From: Nitrospirillum sp034427435
GTDB lineage: Bacteria; Pseudomonadota; Alphaproteobacteria; Azospirillales; Azospirillaceae
Direction: 5' to 3'
Assembly (NCBI RefSeq): GCF_034427435.1
Contig: NZ_JAXQNP010000002.1
Coordinates: forward strand, 2,170,001 to 2,234,000
DNA length: 64,000 bases
Part shown: positions 42,801 to 50,797 of the stretch, piece after piece
Position numbering within the stretch: position 1 is the first letter of the stretch
Layout: the number at the start of each line of letters is the position of its first letter
Made by a program: the position numbers and the translations under genes
The notes under the pieces: generated by a model
What the model was told of the DNA's origin: nothing
The model's database searches: none
Seen by the model: the letters and a program-made list of their open reading frames with translations, nothing else

Positions 42801-43904
42801 TCAATCGGCAAAGGTGAGATCTCCCGAGACAGGCACCTGGAAGTGGCGTTCCACCTCAGACTCGGAAACTTGGTCGAGCGTGGCCGGCTGCCATTTCGGC
42901 TGGCGGTCCTTGTCCACCAGCTGGGCCCGGATCCCCTCGTAAAAATCCCGCCCGGCCATCACCGCCTGCGTCATGCGGTATTCCATGACCAGCACGTCCT
43001 CGATCTCCATCGCCACGCCCCGGCGTAGTTGCGCCAGCGTCACCTTCAGGCTGGTGGGGGACATCTGCGACAAGGTCTTCACCGTCGCCGCGGCCCACGC
43101 GTCATCGAATCCCTGCGTCTCATCACAGAGGCAGGCCAGGATCTCCTCCACCGTGGCCGCGTTGAAGCTGCGGTCGATGGAGGGGGTGTGCACCGCCAGC
43201 GGTGCCTCGCCGGGGAAAGCGGCGTGGCGGCCAAGGATGGCGTCGACCGTGGCCCCAGGGTGGTCGCCGTAGCTGGCGGCGGCCAATTCCTCCACCACCG
43301 TTTCCACCAGGCTGGACGGAACATGATGGGTGGCGATCCCGGTGTAGGCGGCATCGGCGGCCCCCAGCCGGGCGCCGGTCAGGGCCAAATAGGTGCCCAG
43401 CTCCCCGGGCAGGCGGGACAGAAAATAGCCGCCGCCCACATCGGGGAACAGGCCGATTCCCGTCTCAGGCATGGCCAGCAGGGTCTTCTCCGTCGTCACC
43501 CGGTGGCTGCCGTGCACCGACAGCCCCACGCCGCCCCCCATGGTGATGCCGTCCAGCACGGCGATGTAGGGCTTGGGGAAGCGCTTGATGCGGCGGTTCA
43601 GCCGGTATTCCTCCCGGAAGAAGTCGCGGGCGACGGCACCGTCCCCCTCCCCGCGCTGCCAGGCCTTGCCGCTGTCCCAGACCGCCCGGACGTCACCACC
43701 GGCGCAAAAGGCGCGGTCGCCCGCCCCCTGGATAACCACCGCCTTGATGGCCGGGTCCTTGGCCCAGGCGGCCAACTGCGGATCAATGACGCGGATCATG
43801 TCCAGGGTGAGGGCGTTCAGCGCCTTGGGCCGATTCAGCAGCACATGGCCAATGGCGCCGCGCACGGTGCAGATGACATGAGGCTGATCCACGGTCTCGT
43901 TCAT
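42801..43904 (-). CDS. 3-hydroxyisobutyryl-CoA hydrolase (enoyl-CoA hydratase/isomerase family)
   Basis: Step of valine catabolism. 367 residues, longer than ordinary crotonases (about 260). The crotonase core has HVLLNRPKALNALTLDMIRV, AFCAGGDVRAVWDSG (oxyanion hole) and DGITMGGGVGLSVHGSHRVT followed by MPETGIGLFPDVGGGYFLSR; the last is diagnostic of the HIBCH group with catalytic Glu and Asp. The C-terminal ECH_2 extension (SPTSLKVTLAQLRRGVAMEI, MTQAVMAGRDFYEGIRAQLV) is also present. Start ATG 43904. The 280 bases to hemB form a divergent GC-rich region with no clear signal. Confidence 0.93.
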   Translation of the reverse strand: MNETVDQPHVICTVRGAIGHVLLNRPKALNALTLDMIRVIDPQLAAWAKDPAIKAVVIQGAGDRAFCAGGDVRAVWDSGKAWQRGEGDGAVARDFFREEYRLNRRIKRFPKPYIAVLDGITMGGGVGLSVHGSHRVTTEKTLLAMPETGIGLFPDVGGGYFLSRLPGELGTYLALTGARLGAADAAYTGIATHHVPSSLVETVVEELAAASYGDHPGATVDAILGRHAAFPGEAPLAVHTPSIDRSFNAATVEEILACLCDETQGFDDAWAAATVKTLSQMSPTSLKVTLAQLRRGVAMEIEDVLVMEYRMTQAVMAGRDFYEGIRAQLVDKDRQPKWQPATLDQVSESEVERHFQVPVSGDLTFAD

Positions 43905-44184
43905 TCCCTCATCCCCTGACTTCTTGTAAGGCGGATCACCCTGGGGGGTGCCGGTTGATTGGCGGCGATCATAGGGAGGTGCGGCGGCCAATGCCAGCCC
44001 GACAGGCGTCCTCCTTCCCGGCGGGGCCCTCCAGCAGGGCCTTCCCGGCAGGGCAGCGTTGACCGGGGCGGGCGCGCCGGACCGTTCCCGGCCTTGAGAG
44101 GTGGCGGGCCGGGGCGTAGCATTCCCGGCACCGGATCCATACCCCACGTCATTCCCAAACGTCCCAAGGACTTGGAGCCCTTCC

Positions 44185-45207
44185 ATGGTTGATCATGCCT
44201 CCCTGCCCCGCCGTTTCGGCGGCGATCCCCGCCAACGGCCGCGCCGCAACCGCGTCGACGCCTGGACGCGCCGGCTGGTGGCGGAAACCAGGCTGTCGGT
44301 GGACGACCTGATCTGGCCGGTCTTCGTGGTCGAGGGTGAGAACTGCCGTGAGCCCGTGGCCTCCATGCCGGGGGTGGAGCGGCTCAGCATCGACCTGCTG
44401 CTGCCGGCGGTGGCCGAGGCGCGCGACCTGGGCATCCCCTGCGTGGCCCTGTTCCCCTGTCTGCCCGCGGACCAGAAGGACCCCATGGGCAGCGAGGCGA
44501 CCAACCCTGACAACCTGATGTGCCGGGCCCTGCGCGCCATCAAGCGCGAGGTGCCGGATATCGGCACCCTGGGCGACGTAGCGTTGGACCCCTACACCAG
44601 TCATGGCCATGACGGCATCGTCACCGATGGCCGCATCCTGAACGACGAGACCGTGGCCGTGCTGGTGCAGCAGTCGCTGGTGCAGGCGGCGGCGGGCTGC
44701 GACATCATCGCCCCGTCCGACATGATGGATGGCCGCGTCGGCGCCATCCGCGACGCCCTGGACGAGAGCGGGCATGAGCTGACCCGCATCTGCGCCTACG
44801 CCGCCAAGTACGCTTCCGCCTTCTATGGCCCCTTCCGCGACGCGGTGAAGACCGGCGGCCTGCTGAAGGGTGACAAGCGCACCTACCAGATGGACTCGGC
44901 CAACACCAACGAGGCCCTGCGCGAGGTGCAGTTGGACCTGGAGGAAGGCGCCGACATGGTGATGGTGAAGCCCGGCCTGCCCTACCTGGACATCGTGCAC
45001 CGGGTGAAGGCGGAATTCGGCGTCCCCACCTTCGCCTATCAGGTCAGTGGTGAGTTCGCCATGATGAAGGCGGCCGCCCAGAACGGCTGGATGGATTACG
45101 AGAAGTCGCTGCTGGAAACCCTGCTGGCCTTCCGGCGCGCGGGCGCCGACGCCATCCTGACCTATGGCGCCGTGGACGCCGCCCGCCTGCTGCGGGCCGG
45201 GCACTGA
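44185..45207 (+). CDS. hemB: Delta-aminolevulinic acid dehydratase (porphobilinogen synthase)
   Basis: Condenses two 5-aminolevulinates to porphobilinogen for haem. 340 residues from ATG 44185. The Schiff-base lysines are in YAAKYASAFYGPFRD and MVMVKPGLPYLDIV; the family signature around GDKRTYQMDSANTNEALREV is intact. At the metal site the segment DVALDPYTSHGHDGI lacks the three-Cys zinc motif, so this is a magnesium-type HemB. The frame is open upstream but the extension overlaps no RBS. Confidence 0.97.
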   Translation: MVDHASLPRRFGGDPRQRPRRNRVDAWTRRLVAETRLSVDDLIWPVFVVEGENCREPVASMPGVERLSIDLLLPAVAEARDLGIPCVALFPCLPADQKDPMGSEATNPDNLMCRALRAIKREVPDIGTLGDVALDPYTSHGHDGIVTDGRILNDETVAVLVQQSLVQAAAGCDIIAPSDMMDGRVGAIRDALDESGHELTRICAYAAKYASAFYGPFRDAVKTGGLLKGDKRTYQMDSANTNEALREVQLDLEEGADMVMVKPGLPYLDIVHRVKAEFGVPTFAYQVSGEFAMMKAAAQNGWMDYEKSLLETLLAFRRAGADAILTYGAVDAARLLRAGH

Positions 45208-45271
45208 CCGGGACCACCTGCTGAGAAGGGCGGGGCGCGGGTCGGACGCGCGTCCAGCCCGCGCCCTTCGC

Positions 45272-45661
45272 TCATTCCGGGTCGTGGCAGACGGCCTCGA
45301 TGTTATGGCCGTCCGGGTCCAGGATGAAGGCCCCGTAGTAATTGGGATGATAGTGCGGACGCAGGCCCGGCGCGCCGTTGTCCCGCCCGCCGGCGGCCAG
45401 TGCCGCGGCGTGGAAGGCATCGACCGTCTTGCGGTCCTCCGCCGCGAAGCAGATGTGCAGGGCGCCGCCCTGCAACCGGCGCCCGGTGCCAATCCAGAAG
45501 TAGGGTTTACCCTCGCTGCCGTAGCCGGCATGGGCGCCGGCGCCGGTCATCTCCTCGGTGATGTTCATCAGGCGGCTGATGCCCAAGGGGGCCAGGGCGT
45601 GATCATAAAAGGCGGTGGAGGTCGCGAAGTCGGCGACGGAAATGCCAATGTGGTCCAGCAC
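45272..45661 (-). CDS. VOC (glyoxalase/bleomycin-resistance) superfamily protein
   Basis: 129 residues with paired beta-alpha-beta-beta-beta units: LDHIGISVADFATSTAFYDH, then HICFAAEDRKTVDAFHAAAL and YYGAFILDPDGHNIEAVCHD. Metal ligands typical of the fold (first-strand His, last-strand Glu) are present. The reaction is unknown. GTG 45661 follows GGGGAGG at 9-base spacing; a TTG at 45679 would add six residues. Convergent with hemB. Confidence 0.85.
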   Translation of the reverse strand: MLDHIGISVADFATSTAFYDHALAPLGISRLMNITEEMTGAGAHAGYGSEGKPYFWIGTGRRLQGGALHICFAAEDRKTVDAFHAAALAAGGRDNGAPGLRPHYHPNYYGAFILDPDGHNIEAVCHDPE

Positions 45662-45699
45662 GGGAATGACCCTCCCCAATGTTTATTATGGCGTCCCTA

Positions 45700-46728
45700 T
45701 CATGCCAGCGTTTCCAGAAAACGCACCAGGCATCGATCGAGCCATCCACCACCTAAAATAGCGTCCCGATTCTCCCGCGCCGCATGGAATCCGACGTGCC
45801 CCCCTTTGGTCACGATCAGGGGCAGCACCGCCGGATGCGCCGCCCAGTCGAAATCCAAATAAGGCTCCGGCGCGATCCAGGGATCATCCAGGGCGTGGAT
45901 CACCAGGGTGGGACGGGTGATGGCGGGCAGGAAGCGCCGGGCGCTGTTGACGCGGTAGTATTCCTCCGCGTCCCGCCATCCGTTGGCCGGCGCCACGTAG
46001 TCGTTGTCAAACGCGTAGATGGTGCGGGCGCGGCGCACGGCCGCCTGGCGGCCGGCTTCCGCACTTCCGGCCTCCGCCGGCGTGGCCAGCGTCTCCGCCT
46101 TCATCTGCCGCAGCAGCCACAGGTGGTAGGGACGGTTGCGCGGTTTCAGGAAACGGCGGGAGGTGGCGGACAGGTCGATGGGGGCGGACACCGCCACGGC
46201 ACCCCGCACCAGGGGCGGTAGCGCCTCCCCCTCGCCCATCAGCTTCAGCACCATGTTCCCGGCCAGGGAATAGCCCACCACCACGACACCGGCCACCATC
46301 ACGTCTGGCATGTCCGCCGCCAAGTGGGCCAGGACGGCACGAACGTCGGCGGTGCGGCCGGCGTGATACCGCTGGCGCGTCCGGCCGACGAAGGGTCCGG
46401 CGCCACGCAGGTTCAGGCGCAGGACCGCATGGCCACGGGACAGCGCGGCGCCGGCGGCGGCGCGGACATAGGGGCTTTCCTCCGATCCCGCCAGCCCATG
46501 GATCAGCACCACCAGGGGGCGGGGCGGCACTGGGATGGCCGGCCGGTGCAGCGTGCCGGCCAGGCGGTCACCGCTGCCGTCATCCATGGGGAATTCCAGG
46601 ACCTGCCCCGCCGGCAGGGGATGCCAGGGACGGCGCAGGGTGTTGCGCAGGGTCTGAAGGTCCGGCCCCCACCAGGGCGGGCGGGGGCGGAACAGCGGAT
46701 AGCCAGGGGGTAAGGGCGGGAGAGCCAC
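45700..46728 (-). CDS. YheT-family alpha/beta hydrolase
   Basis: 342 residues. The hydrolase fold has LVVLIHGLAGSEESPYVRAA, nucleophile Ser in VVVGYSLAGNMVLKLMGEG, an acid in VIHALDDPWIAPEP and His in TKGGHVGFHAA. The PFRRPRPPWWGPDLQT-like N-terminus (here PLFRPRPPWWGPDLQTLRNT) is the YheT signature. Likely an esterase; substrate unknown. Start GTG 46728, immediately after the stop of the upstream hydrolase gene (one-base gap), so the two are co-transcribed. Confidence 0.88.
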   Translation of the reverse strand: MALPPLPPGYPLFRPRPPWWGPDLQTLRNTLRRPWHPLPAGQVLEFPMDDGSGDRLAGTLHRPAIPVPPRPLVVLIHGLAGSEESPYVRAAAGAALSRGHAVLRLNLRGAGPFVGRTRQRYHAGRTADVRAVLAHLAADMPDVMVAGVVVVGYSLAGNMVLKLMGEGEALPPLVRGAVAVSAPIDLSATSRRFLKPRNRPYHLWLLRQMKAETLATPAEAGSAEAGRQAAVRRARTIYAFDNDYVAPANGWRDAEEYYRVNSARRFLPAITRPTLVIHALDDPWIAPEPYLDFDWAAHPAVLPLIVTKGGHVGFHAARENRDAILGGGWLDRCLVRFLETLA

Positions 46729-46729
46729 C

Positions 46730-47599
46730 TTAGCGCAGGAAATCGCGCACGGCCGTCCGTTGCGCCGGGTCCATCAACGCCGGGGCATGGCCGGCGTCCG
46801 CCACCTCGTACAGCGTGGCCTTGGGGCCGCGCTGGGTCATCGCCTGGGCGATCTCCGCCGTCAGCAGGTCGGATTGCAGGCCGCGAATCGCCAGCACGGG
46901 ACAGCGGATCATGCCCCACACCGGCCACAGGTCGACATCGGTGATGGGTTGCGTCTGGAAGGCGCGGGCGATGCCGGTGTCGTAGGCCAGGCCCAAGGTG
47001 CCGTCGGCCCGCGTCCAGTAGCCATGGTCGGCCAGATGCCGCCACTGCGCGTCCGTCAGGTCACCAAAGGGGGCGTAGACCAGACTCAGATAACGCTGCA
47101 CCTCCTCCACCGAGTGGAAGGTCGGGCTGGTGCCGACATAAGTGGCGATGCGCTCCAGCGCCGCCTTGGGCACCAGGGGCCCGACATCGTTCACCACCAG
47201 GCGGGTGATGGGGCTGTCGCCCTGCGCCGCCAGGATCATGCCGATCAGCCCGCCCATGGAGGTGCCGACCCAGTCCAGCGACTCCACATCCAGGCGGGCG
47301 ATCAGCGCCGCCATGTCGGCGAGGTACTGGGGATAGCCATAGAGATCCGGGTTGGCCAGCCTGCCGCTCTTGCCCCGGCCGACGACGTCCGGGCAAACCA
47401 CGCGGGCCCCCAGGCTGTCGGCCAGATCCGCCGCCAGCACGTCGAAGTCACGGCCGTTGCGGGTCAGGCCATGGCAGCAGACGATGGTGCGTCCGCCCGC
47501 CCCCACGGGATGGCCGTCCGGCAGCCACTGCGTGTAGGCCAGGCGGTGGAAGCCCAGGGCGGAAAGCCCCCGCAGGGTATGTTCGGTCATGGTCGCCAT
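46730..47599 (-). CDS. Alpha/beta fold hydrolase
   Basis: 289 residues. Catalytic features: oxyanion region VCCHGLTRNGRDFDVLAADL, nucleophile Ser in WVGTSMGGLIGMILAA, an acid after LAIRGLQSDLLTAE, and His in DAGHAPALMDPAQR. This resembles small epoxide-hydrolase/lipase type enzymes; the substrate is not evident. ATG 47599 or 47590 are both possible (MATMTEH or MTEH); the much longer open frame upstream is not protein-like. Confidence 0.88.
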   Translation of the reverse strand: MATMTEHTLRGLSALGFHRLAYTQWLPDGHPVGAGGRTIVCCHGLTRNGRDFDVLAADLADSLGARVVCPDVVGRGKSGRLANPDLYGYPQYLADMAALIARLDVESLDWVGTSMGGLIGMILAAQGDSPITRLVVNDVGPLVPKAALERIATYVGTSPTFHSVEEVQRYLSLVYAPFGDLTDAQWRHLADHGYWTRADGTLGLAYDTGIARAFQTQPITDVDLWPVWGMIRCPVLAIRGLQSDLLTAEIAQAMTQRGPKATLYEVADAGHAPALMDPAQRTAVRDFLR

Positions 47600-47800
47600 G
47601 GTTAAAGCGATACCATGGGGGCCGGTGCCAGGAAAGCCCACCCTTGGGGAAAGCCCACCCTTGGCCAACCCTACCGACATGACCATATGGCGCCCGCGAC
47701 CATTTGTTCCGGACGCGTGGCGGCCATTTGGATCTGTCGCGCCGGGCCTGCCACCGGTTAGACTGGGGCTCCATGGGTTTAAGCATAAGGGGATACCGGC

Positions 47801-48943
47801 TTGGCCAGCGCGGGTGGCGACGAGAAGGCGCCCATCATTATCAAGAAGGTGAACAAGGGCGGCGACGGGCACCACGGCGGCGCCTGGAAGGTGGCCTATG
47901 CCGACTTCGTCACCGCCATGATGGCCTTCTTCCTGCTGCTGTGGCTGTTGAGCGTGACCACGGCGGAGCAGAAGCTGGGCCTGGCCGACTATTTCAGCCC
48001 GGCGACCCCGTCCAAGCAGGAAAGCGGTGCTGGCGGCGTGCTGGGCGGCAAGACCATCACGGTCAACGGCGCCGCCATGAACAACAGCTCCCCCACCTCC
48101 GTGGCGGTGCCCTTGCCCTCCCGCCCCCAGGCGGCCAACGCCTTCCAGTCGGTCGAGGATGCGACGGACGAGGCCCAGGGCAAGCCCGACGGCAAGGACG
48201 ACAAGACCAGCGGCACCACCGACAACAACGGCGGGCGCAGCGATGGCAGCAAGTCGGGCGACGGCCGGCTGGACATGGACCAGAACGGCGACGGCAAGGT
48301 GGATGAGCAGGAGCTGAAGCAGGCCCTGGCGCAGCACGAGGACCAGCAGTTCAAGGAAATCGAGAAAGAGGTCCGCCAGGCCATCCAGCAGGTGCCGGAA
48401 CTGAAAGACCTGCAGCAGAACGTCATCATGCAGCGCACGCCGGAGGGGGAGCGGCTGAACCTAGTGGACCAGGACGGTTATTCCATGTTCCCGTCGGGCA
48501 GCGCCAAGATGAATTCCCAGACGGCGCAACTGCTGTCCCTGGTGGCCCAGGCCGTGGCCAAGCTGCCCAACAAGGTGTCCATCACCGGGCACACCGACAA
48601 CACCCCCTTCGCCAACGGCTCCGGCTCCTACGGCAACTGGGAGCTGTCATCCGACCGCGCCAACGCCACCCGCCGCGCCCTCGCCGCCGCCGGCGTGTCG
48701 GAGGACCGCATCGCCTCCGTGGTGGGGCTGTCCGACCGCGACCCGCTGTTCCCGGATGATCCCAAGTCGCCGCGCAACCGCCGCATCAGCATCACCGTGC
48801 TGCGCGAACACCCGCTGGGCGACATCGCCACCAAGCCGGGGGCCGCGCGGACGCCGGACGGGATGCCGACAACCCCCGCCGGCACGCCGGTACAGCCCCC
48901 GCCCCCCTCGATCAGCAGCCGCCCCGGAGGCGGCGGACGGTGA
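47801..48943 (+). CDS. motB: Flagellar motor protein MotB with an EF-hand-like linker
   Basis: Stator subunit anchoring the motor to peptidoglycan. 380 residues from TTG 47801. The plug/membrane segment is WKVAYADFVTAMMAFFLLLW (29-48), including the conserved proton-binding Asp (D35). The OmpA_C peptidoglycan domain spans about 225-345 (VSITGHTDNTPFANGSGSYG, then LSSDRANATRRALAAAGV). The linker (about 70-180) is long and Asp/Gly-rich and contains a perfect EF-hand loop, DQNGDGKVDEQE at 160-171. Its C-terminal tail is Pro-rich. motA is not adjacent. No ATG start is available in the conserved N-terminus. Confidence 0.92.
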   Translation: MASAGGDEKAPIIIKKVNKGGDGHHGGAWKVAYADFVTAMMAFFLLLWLLSVTTAEQKLGLADYFSPATPSKQESGAGGVLGGKTITVNGAAMNNSSPTSVAVPLPSRPQAANAFQSVEDATDEAQGKPDGKDDKTSGTTDNNGGRSDGSKSGDGRLDMDQNGDGKVDEQELKQALAQHEDQQFKEIEKEVRQAIQQVPELKDLQQNVIMQRTPEGERLNLVDQDGYSMFPSGSAKMNSQTAQLLSLVAQAVAKLPNKVSITGHTDNTPFANGSGSYGNWELSSDRANATRRALAAAGVSEDRIASVVGLSDRDPLFPDDPKSPRNRRISITVLREHPLGDIATKPGAARTPDGMPTTPAGTPVQPPPPSISSRPGGGGR

Positions 48944-49107
48944 GGTGGAACCCATGAAAGAGCGCTTACCCCGAAAGGGAATGCCATTGGCATGGCCCTA
49001 CATCTCCCGGTAAAGTTCATCGGTACGCGTCATCAGGTATTGTTGTTCTGTTGGCCTTCAGCTGTTCCCGTTTCCCGTGGCACCCTAGTCGTCCAAGAAA
49101 GGCGCGG

Positions 49108-49842
49108 ATGTCGGTCATCCCACCCCATTCCCGGCCGTTGCAGCAGTTCTACCGCTCCGGTCCCATGCCCTGCCCCTACCTGCCGGGGCGCATGGAGCGC
49201 AAGCTGTTCACCCGGTTGGTGGGGCAACAGGCCAGCGGCGTGAACTCCGCCCTGTCCCGCGCCGGCTTCCGCCGCAGTCACGACATCGTCTACCGCCCCG
49301 TCTGTGCCGGGTGCGCCGCCTGCGTCCCCGTGCGTATTCCCGTGGCGGGCTTCAGCCCCAACCGCACCATGCGCCGCATCCTGCGCGCCAACGCCGACCT
49401 GGTGCCGGGTGTCCAGCCTGCCAGCGCCACGGCGGAACAGTTCCAGGTTTTCGCCAGCTATCAGGCGGCCCGCCATAGCGACAGCGACATGAGCCGCATG
49501 GGCATGACCGACTACGCCGCCATGATCGAGGAGGGCCAGGTGGACAGCCGCCTGTACACCCTGCGCGATGCTGGCGGCGCGCTGATGGGCGCCATCCTGA
49601 CGGACCGGCTGGATGACGGATTCTCCGCCGTCTACAGCTTCTACAATCCCGACCTGCCGGACCGCAGCCTGGGCACCCGGCTGATCCTGTCGCTGGTGGA
49701 GCAAGCGCGGCAGGAAGGATTGCCCCACGTCTATCTCGGCTATTGGATCGAGGGCAGCCGCAAGATGGACTATAAGCGCCGCTTCCAGCCGCTGGAGGCT
49801 TTGGGCCGTGACGGCTGGGTTCCCCTCGGGCCCGCTACCTGA
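49108..49842 (+). CDS. bpt: Aspartate/glutamate leucyltransferase
   Basis: Adds Leu to N-terminal Asp or Glu, creating an N-degron recognised by ClpS-ClpA. 244 residues: QFYRSGPMPCPYLPGRMERK, then VNSALSRAGFRRSHDIVYRP, VCAGCAACVPVRIPV, and C-terminal HVYLGYWIEGSRKMDYKRRF with FQPLE. The N-terminal Cys motifs (CPYL, CAGCAAC) are intact. ATG 49108 follows AAGAAAGG. The pathway partners clpS and clpA are 44 kb away in this same window. The 221 bases downstream hold no gene I can support. Confidence 0.94.
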   Translation: MSVIPPHSRPLQQFYRSGPMPCPYLPGRMERKLFTRLVGQQASGVNSALSRAGFRRSHDIVYRPVCAGCAACVPVRIPVAGFSPNRTMRRILRANADLVPGVQPASATAEQFQVFASYQAARHSDSDMSRMGMTDYAAMIEEGQVDSRLYTLRDAGGALMGAILTDRLDDGFSAVYSFYNPDLPDRSLGTRLILSLVEQARQEGLPHVYLGYWIEGSRKMDYKRRFQPLEALGRDGWVPLGPAT

Positions 49843-50063
49843 GTAGTTTCTGCCGTCCTCCGCCGACTGAGCCATCGAAAGCCCGTTGCAAAACGCAAAT
49901 GCTGCCTTTCATTTGGCAAGGCCGCCGCCGTACCGGGCGAGTCGCCCGCGCGAAAACAGCCTCAAATTAACGGCACATTTATTGCTGTATTGCGAAGTGC
50001 TTCAGAGCGTCCGTCACGACGGCGGGCGCACGGTCTTCACTGGGAAAGGGATGCGTTCGTTCC

Positions 50064-50528
50064 ATGCGTGCGGTCAGCGGTTTCATCCGCCCTGCGTTCC
50101 TGGCTGTGGTTCTGGCGTTGCTGGCGATGAAGCCGGCGATGGCGCTGAATATCGCCGTGAAGGGGGTCGTGGAATCCAACTGCTTCGTTTCCGTGTCGAC
50201 GGGTGACGCCACCCTGGCCGCCGATGGCGGCGGCAGCGTCATGCTGGGCGACCTGGGGGAGCACTGCAACGAGTCCTCCGGCTACACCGTGGTTCTGTCG
50301 TCCAACAACGGCGGCGCCTTGGTCGATGCCAACGGCAACAAGATCCCCTACACCATTTCCTATGACCAGGTGGATGGCCGCCCCTTGAGCGAGCCGCAGG
50401 TCATCAACCGCCTGGACCCGCAGACGGAAATGCGCACCGGCAGCATCCTGCTGACGCTGCCGCGCCAGGTCGTCCGCCAGGGCGGCTTCTACAGCGATAC
50501 CCTCACCATCACGGTCCGCGCCCGCTGA
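50064..50528 (+). CDS. Exported beta-sandwich protein, spore-coat U/fimbrial-like
   Basis: 154 residues. A signal peptide (FIRPAFLAVVLALLAMKPAM then A) is followed by a beta-rich domain: NIAVKGVVESNCFVSVS, DLGEHCNESSGYTVVLSSNN, then TGSILLTLPRQVVRQGGFYS and DTLTITVRAR. The two Cys (C in ESNCF and EHCNE) could form a disulphide. The arrangement resembles SCPU/chaperone-usher pilin-like subunits, but no usher or chaperone is adjacent. Function is unproven. Confidence 0.7.
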   Translation: MRAVSGFIRPAFLAVVLALLAMKPAMALNIAVKGVVESNCFVSVSTGDATLAADGGGSVMLGDLGEHCNESSGYTVVLSSNNGGALVDANGNKIPYTISYDQVDGRPLSEPQVINRLDPQTEMRTGSILLTLPRQVVRQGGFYSDTLTITVRAR

Positions 50529-50543
50529 CCGGCCGCTGGCCGG

Positions 50544-50587
50544 TTAGAGTTTTTCTGACTTCCGTTGAAACGTCAGAAAAACTCTAA
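50544..50587. terminator. Long inverted repeat after the exported fimbrial-like gene
   Basis: 16-bp perfect arms TTAGAGTTTTTCTGAC (50544-50559) and GTCAGAAAAACTCTAA (50572-50587), loop of 12. U-rich DNA is inside the stem and GCTTTTGTT follows. It could be a terminator or an intergenic palindromic element; a second nested dyad follows at 50602. Confidence 0.55.
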
Positions 50588-50601
50588 GCTTTTGTTCCGT
50601 C

Positions 50602-50645
50602 GTGCGATTCACGCTTCAGATGAGTCCATCTGAAACGATCGCACT
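50602..50645. repeat. Nested palindrome upstream of the GH9 gene
   Basis: An outer dyad GTGCGAT ... ATCGCAC encloses an inner perfect dyad TTCAGATG / CATCTGAA with a short loop. Such two-tier palindromes are often dispersed intergenic repeats in alphaproteobacteria; only this copy was noticed in the window. Confidence 0.5.
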
Positions 50646-50760
50646 CGAGATCGCCCAGTCCGCCCCTGGCGCCATCCTCCCCCTCTTCCGGCCCATGCCC
50701 CCATCAGACAGGCTTGTGTCCTTCCCCGCTTTGCCGCACAGTGAGGCAAAATGATACCGT

Positions 50761-50784
50761 TAACATGATAATGTTAGCGCTAAC
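50761..50784 (+). promoter_or_regulatory. LacI-type operator before the GH9 gene
   Basis: The perfect 12-bp palindrome GTTAGCGCTAAC at 50773-50784 has the central CG of LacI/GalR-family operators and lies next to the GGGAGGG ribosome-binding site. An overlapping dyad TAACAT/ATGTTA starts at 50761. Binding here would block transcription or initiation until a sugar inducer appears. No LacI-family gene is in the window. Confidence 0.6.
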
Positions 50785-50797
50785 GGGAGGGACAACC

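Noticed and set aside
46730..48337. 535-residue form of the alpha/beta hydrolase running antisense into motB
   Set aside because: The first 245 residues are the antisense of motB; the hydrolase fold begins at 47599.
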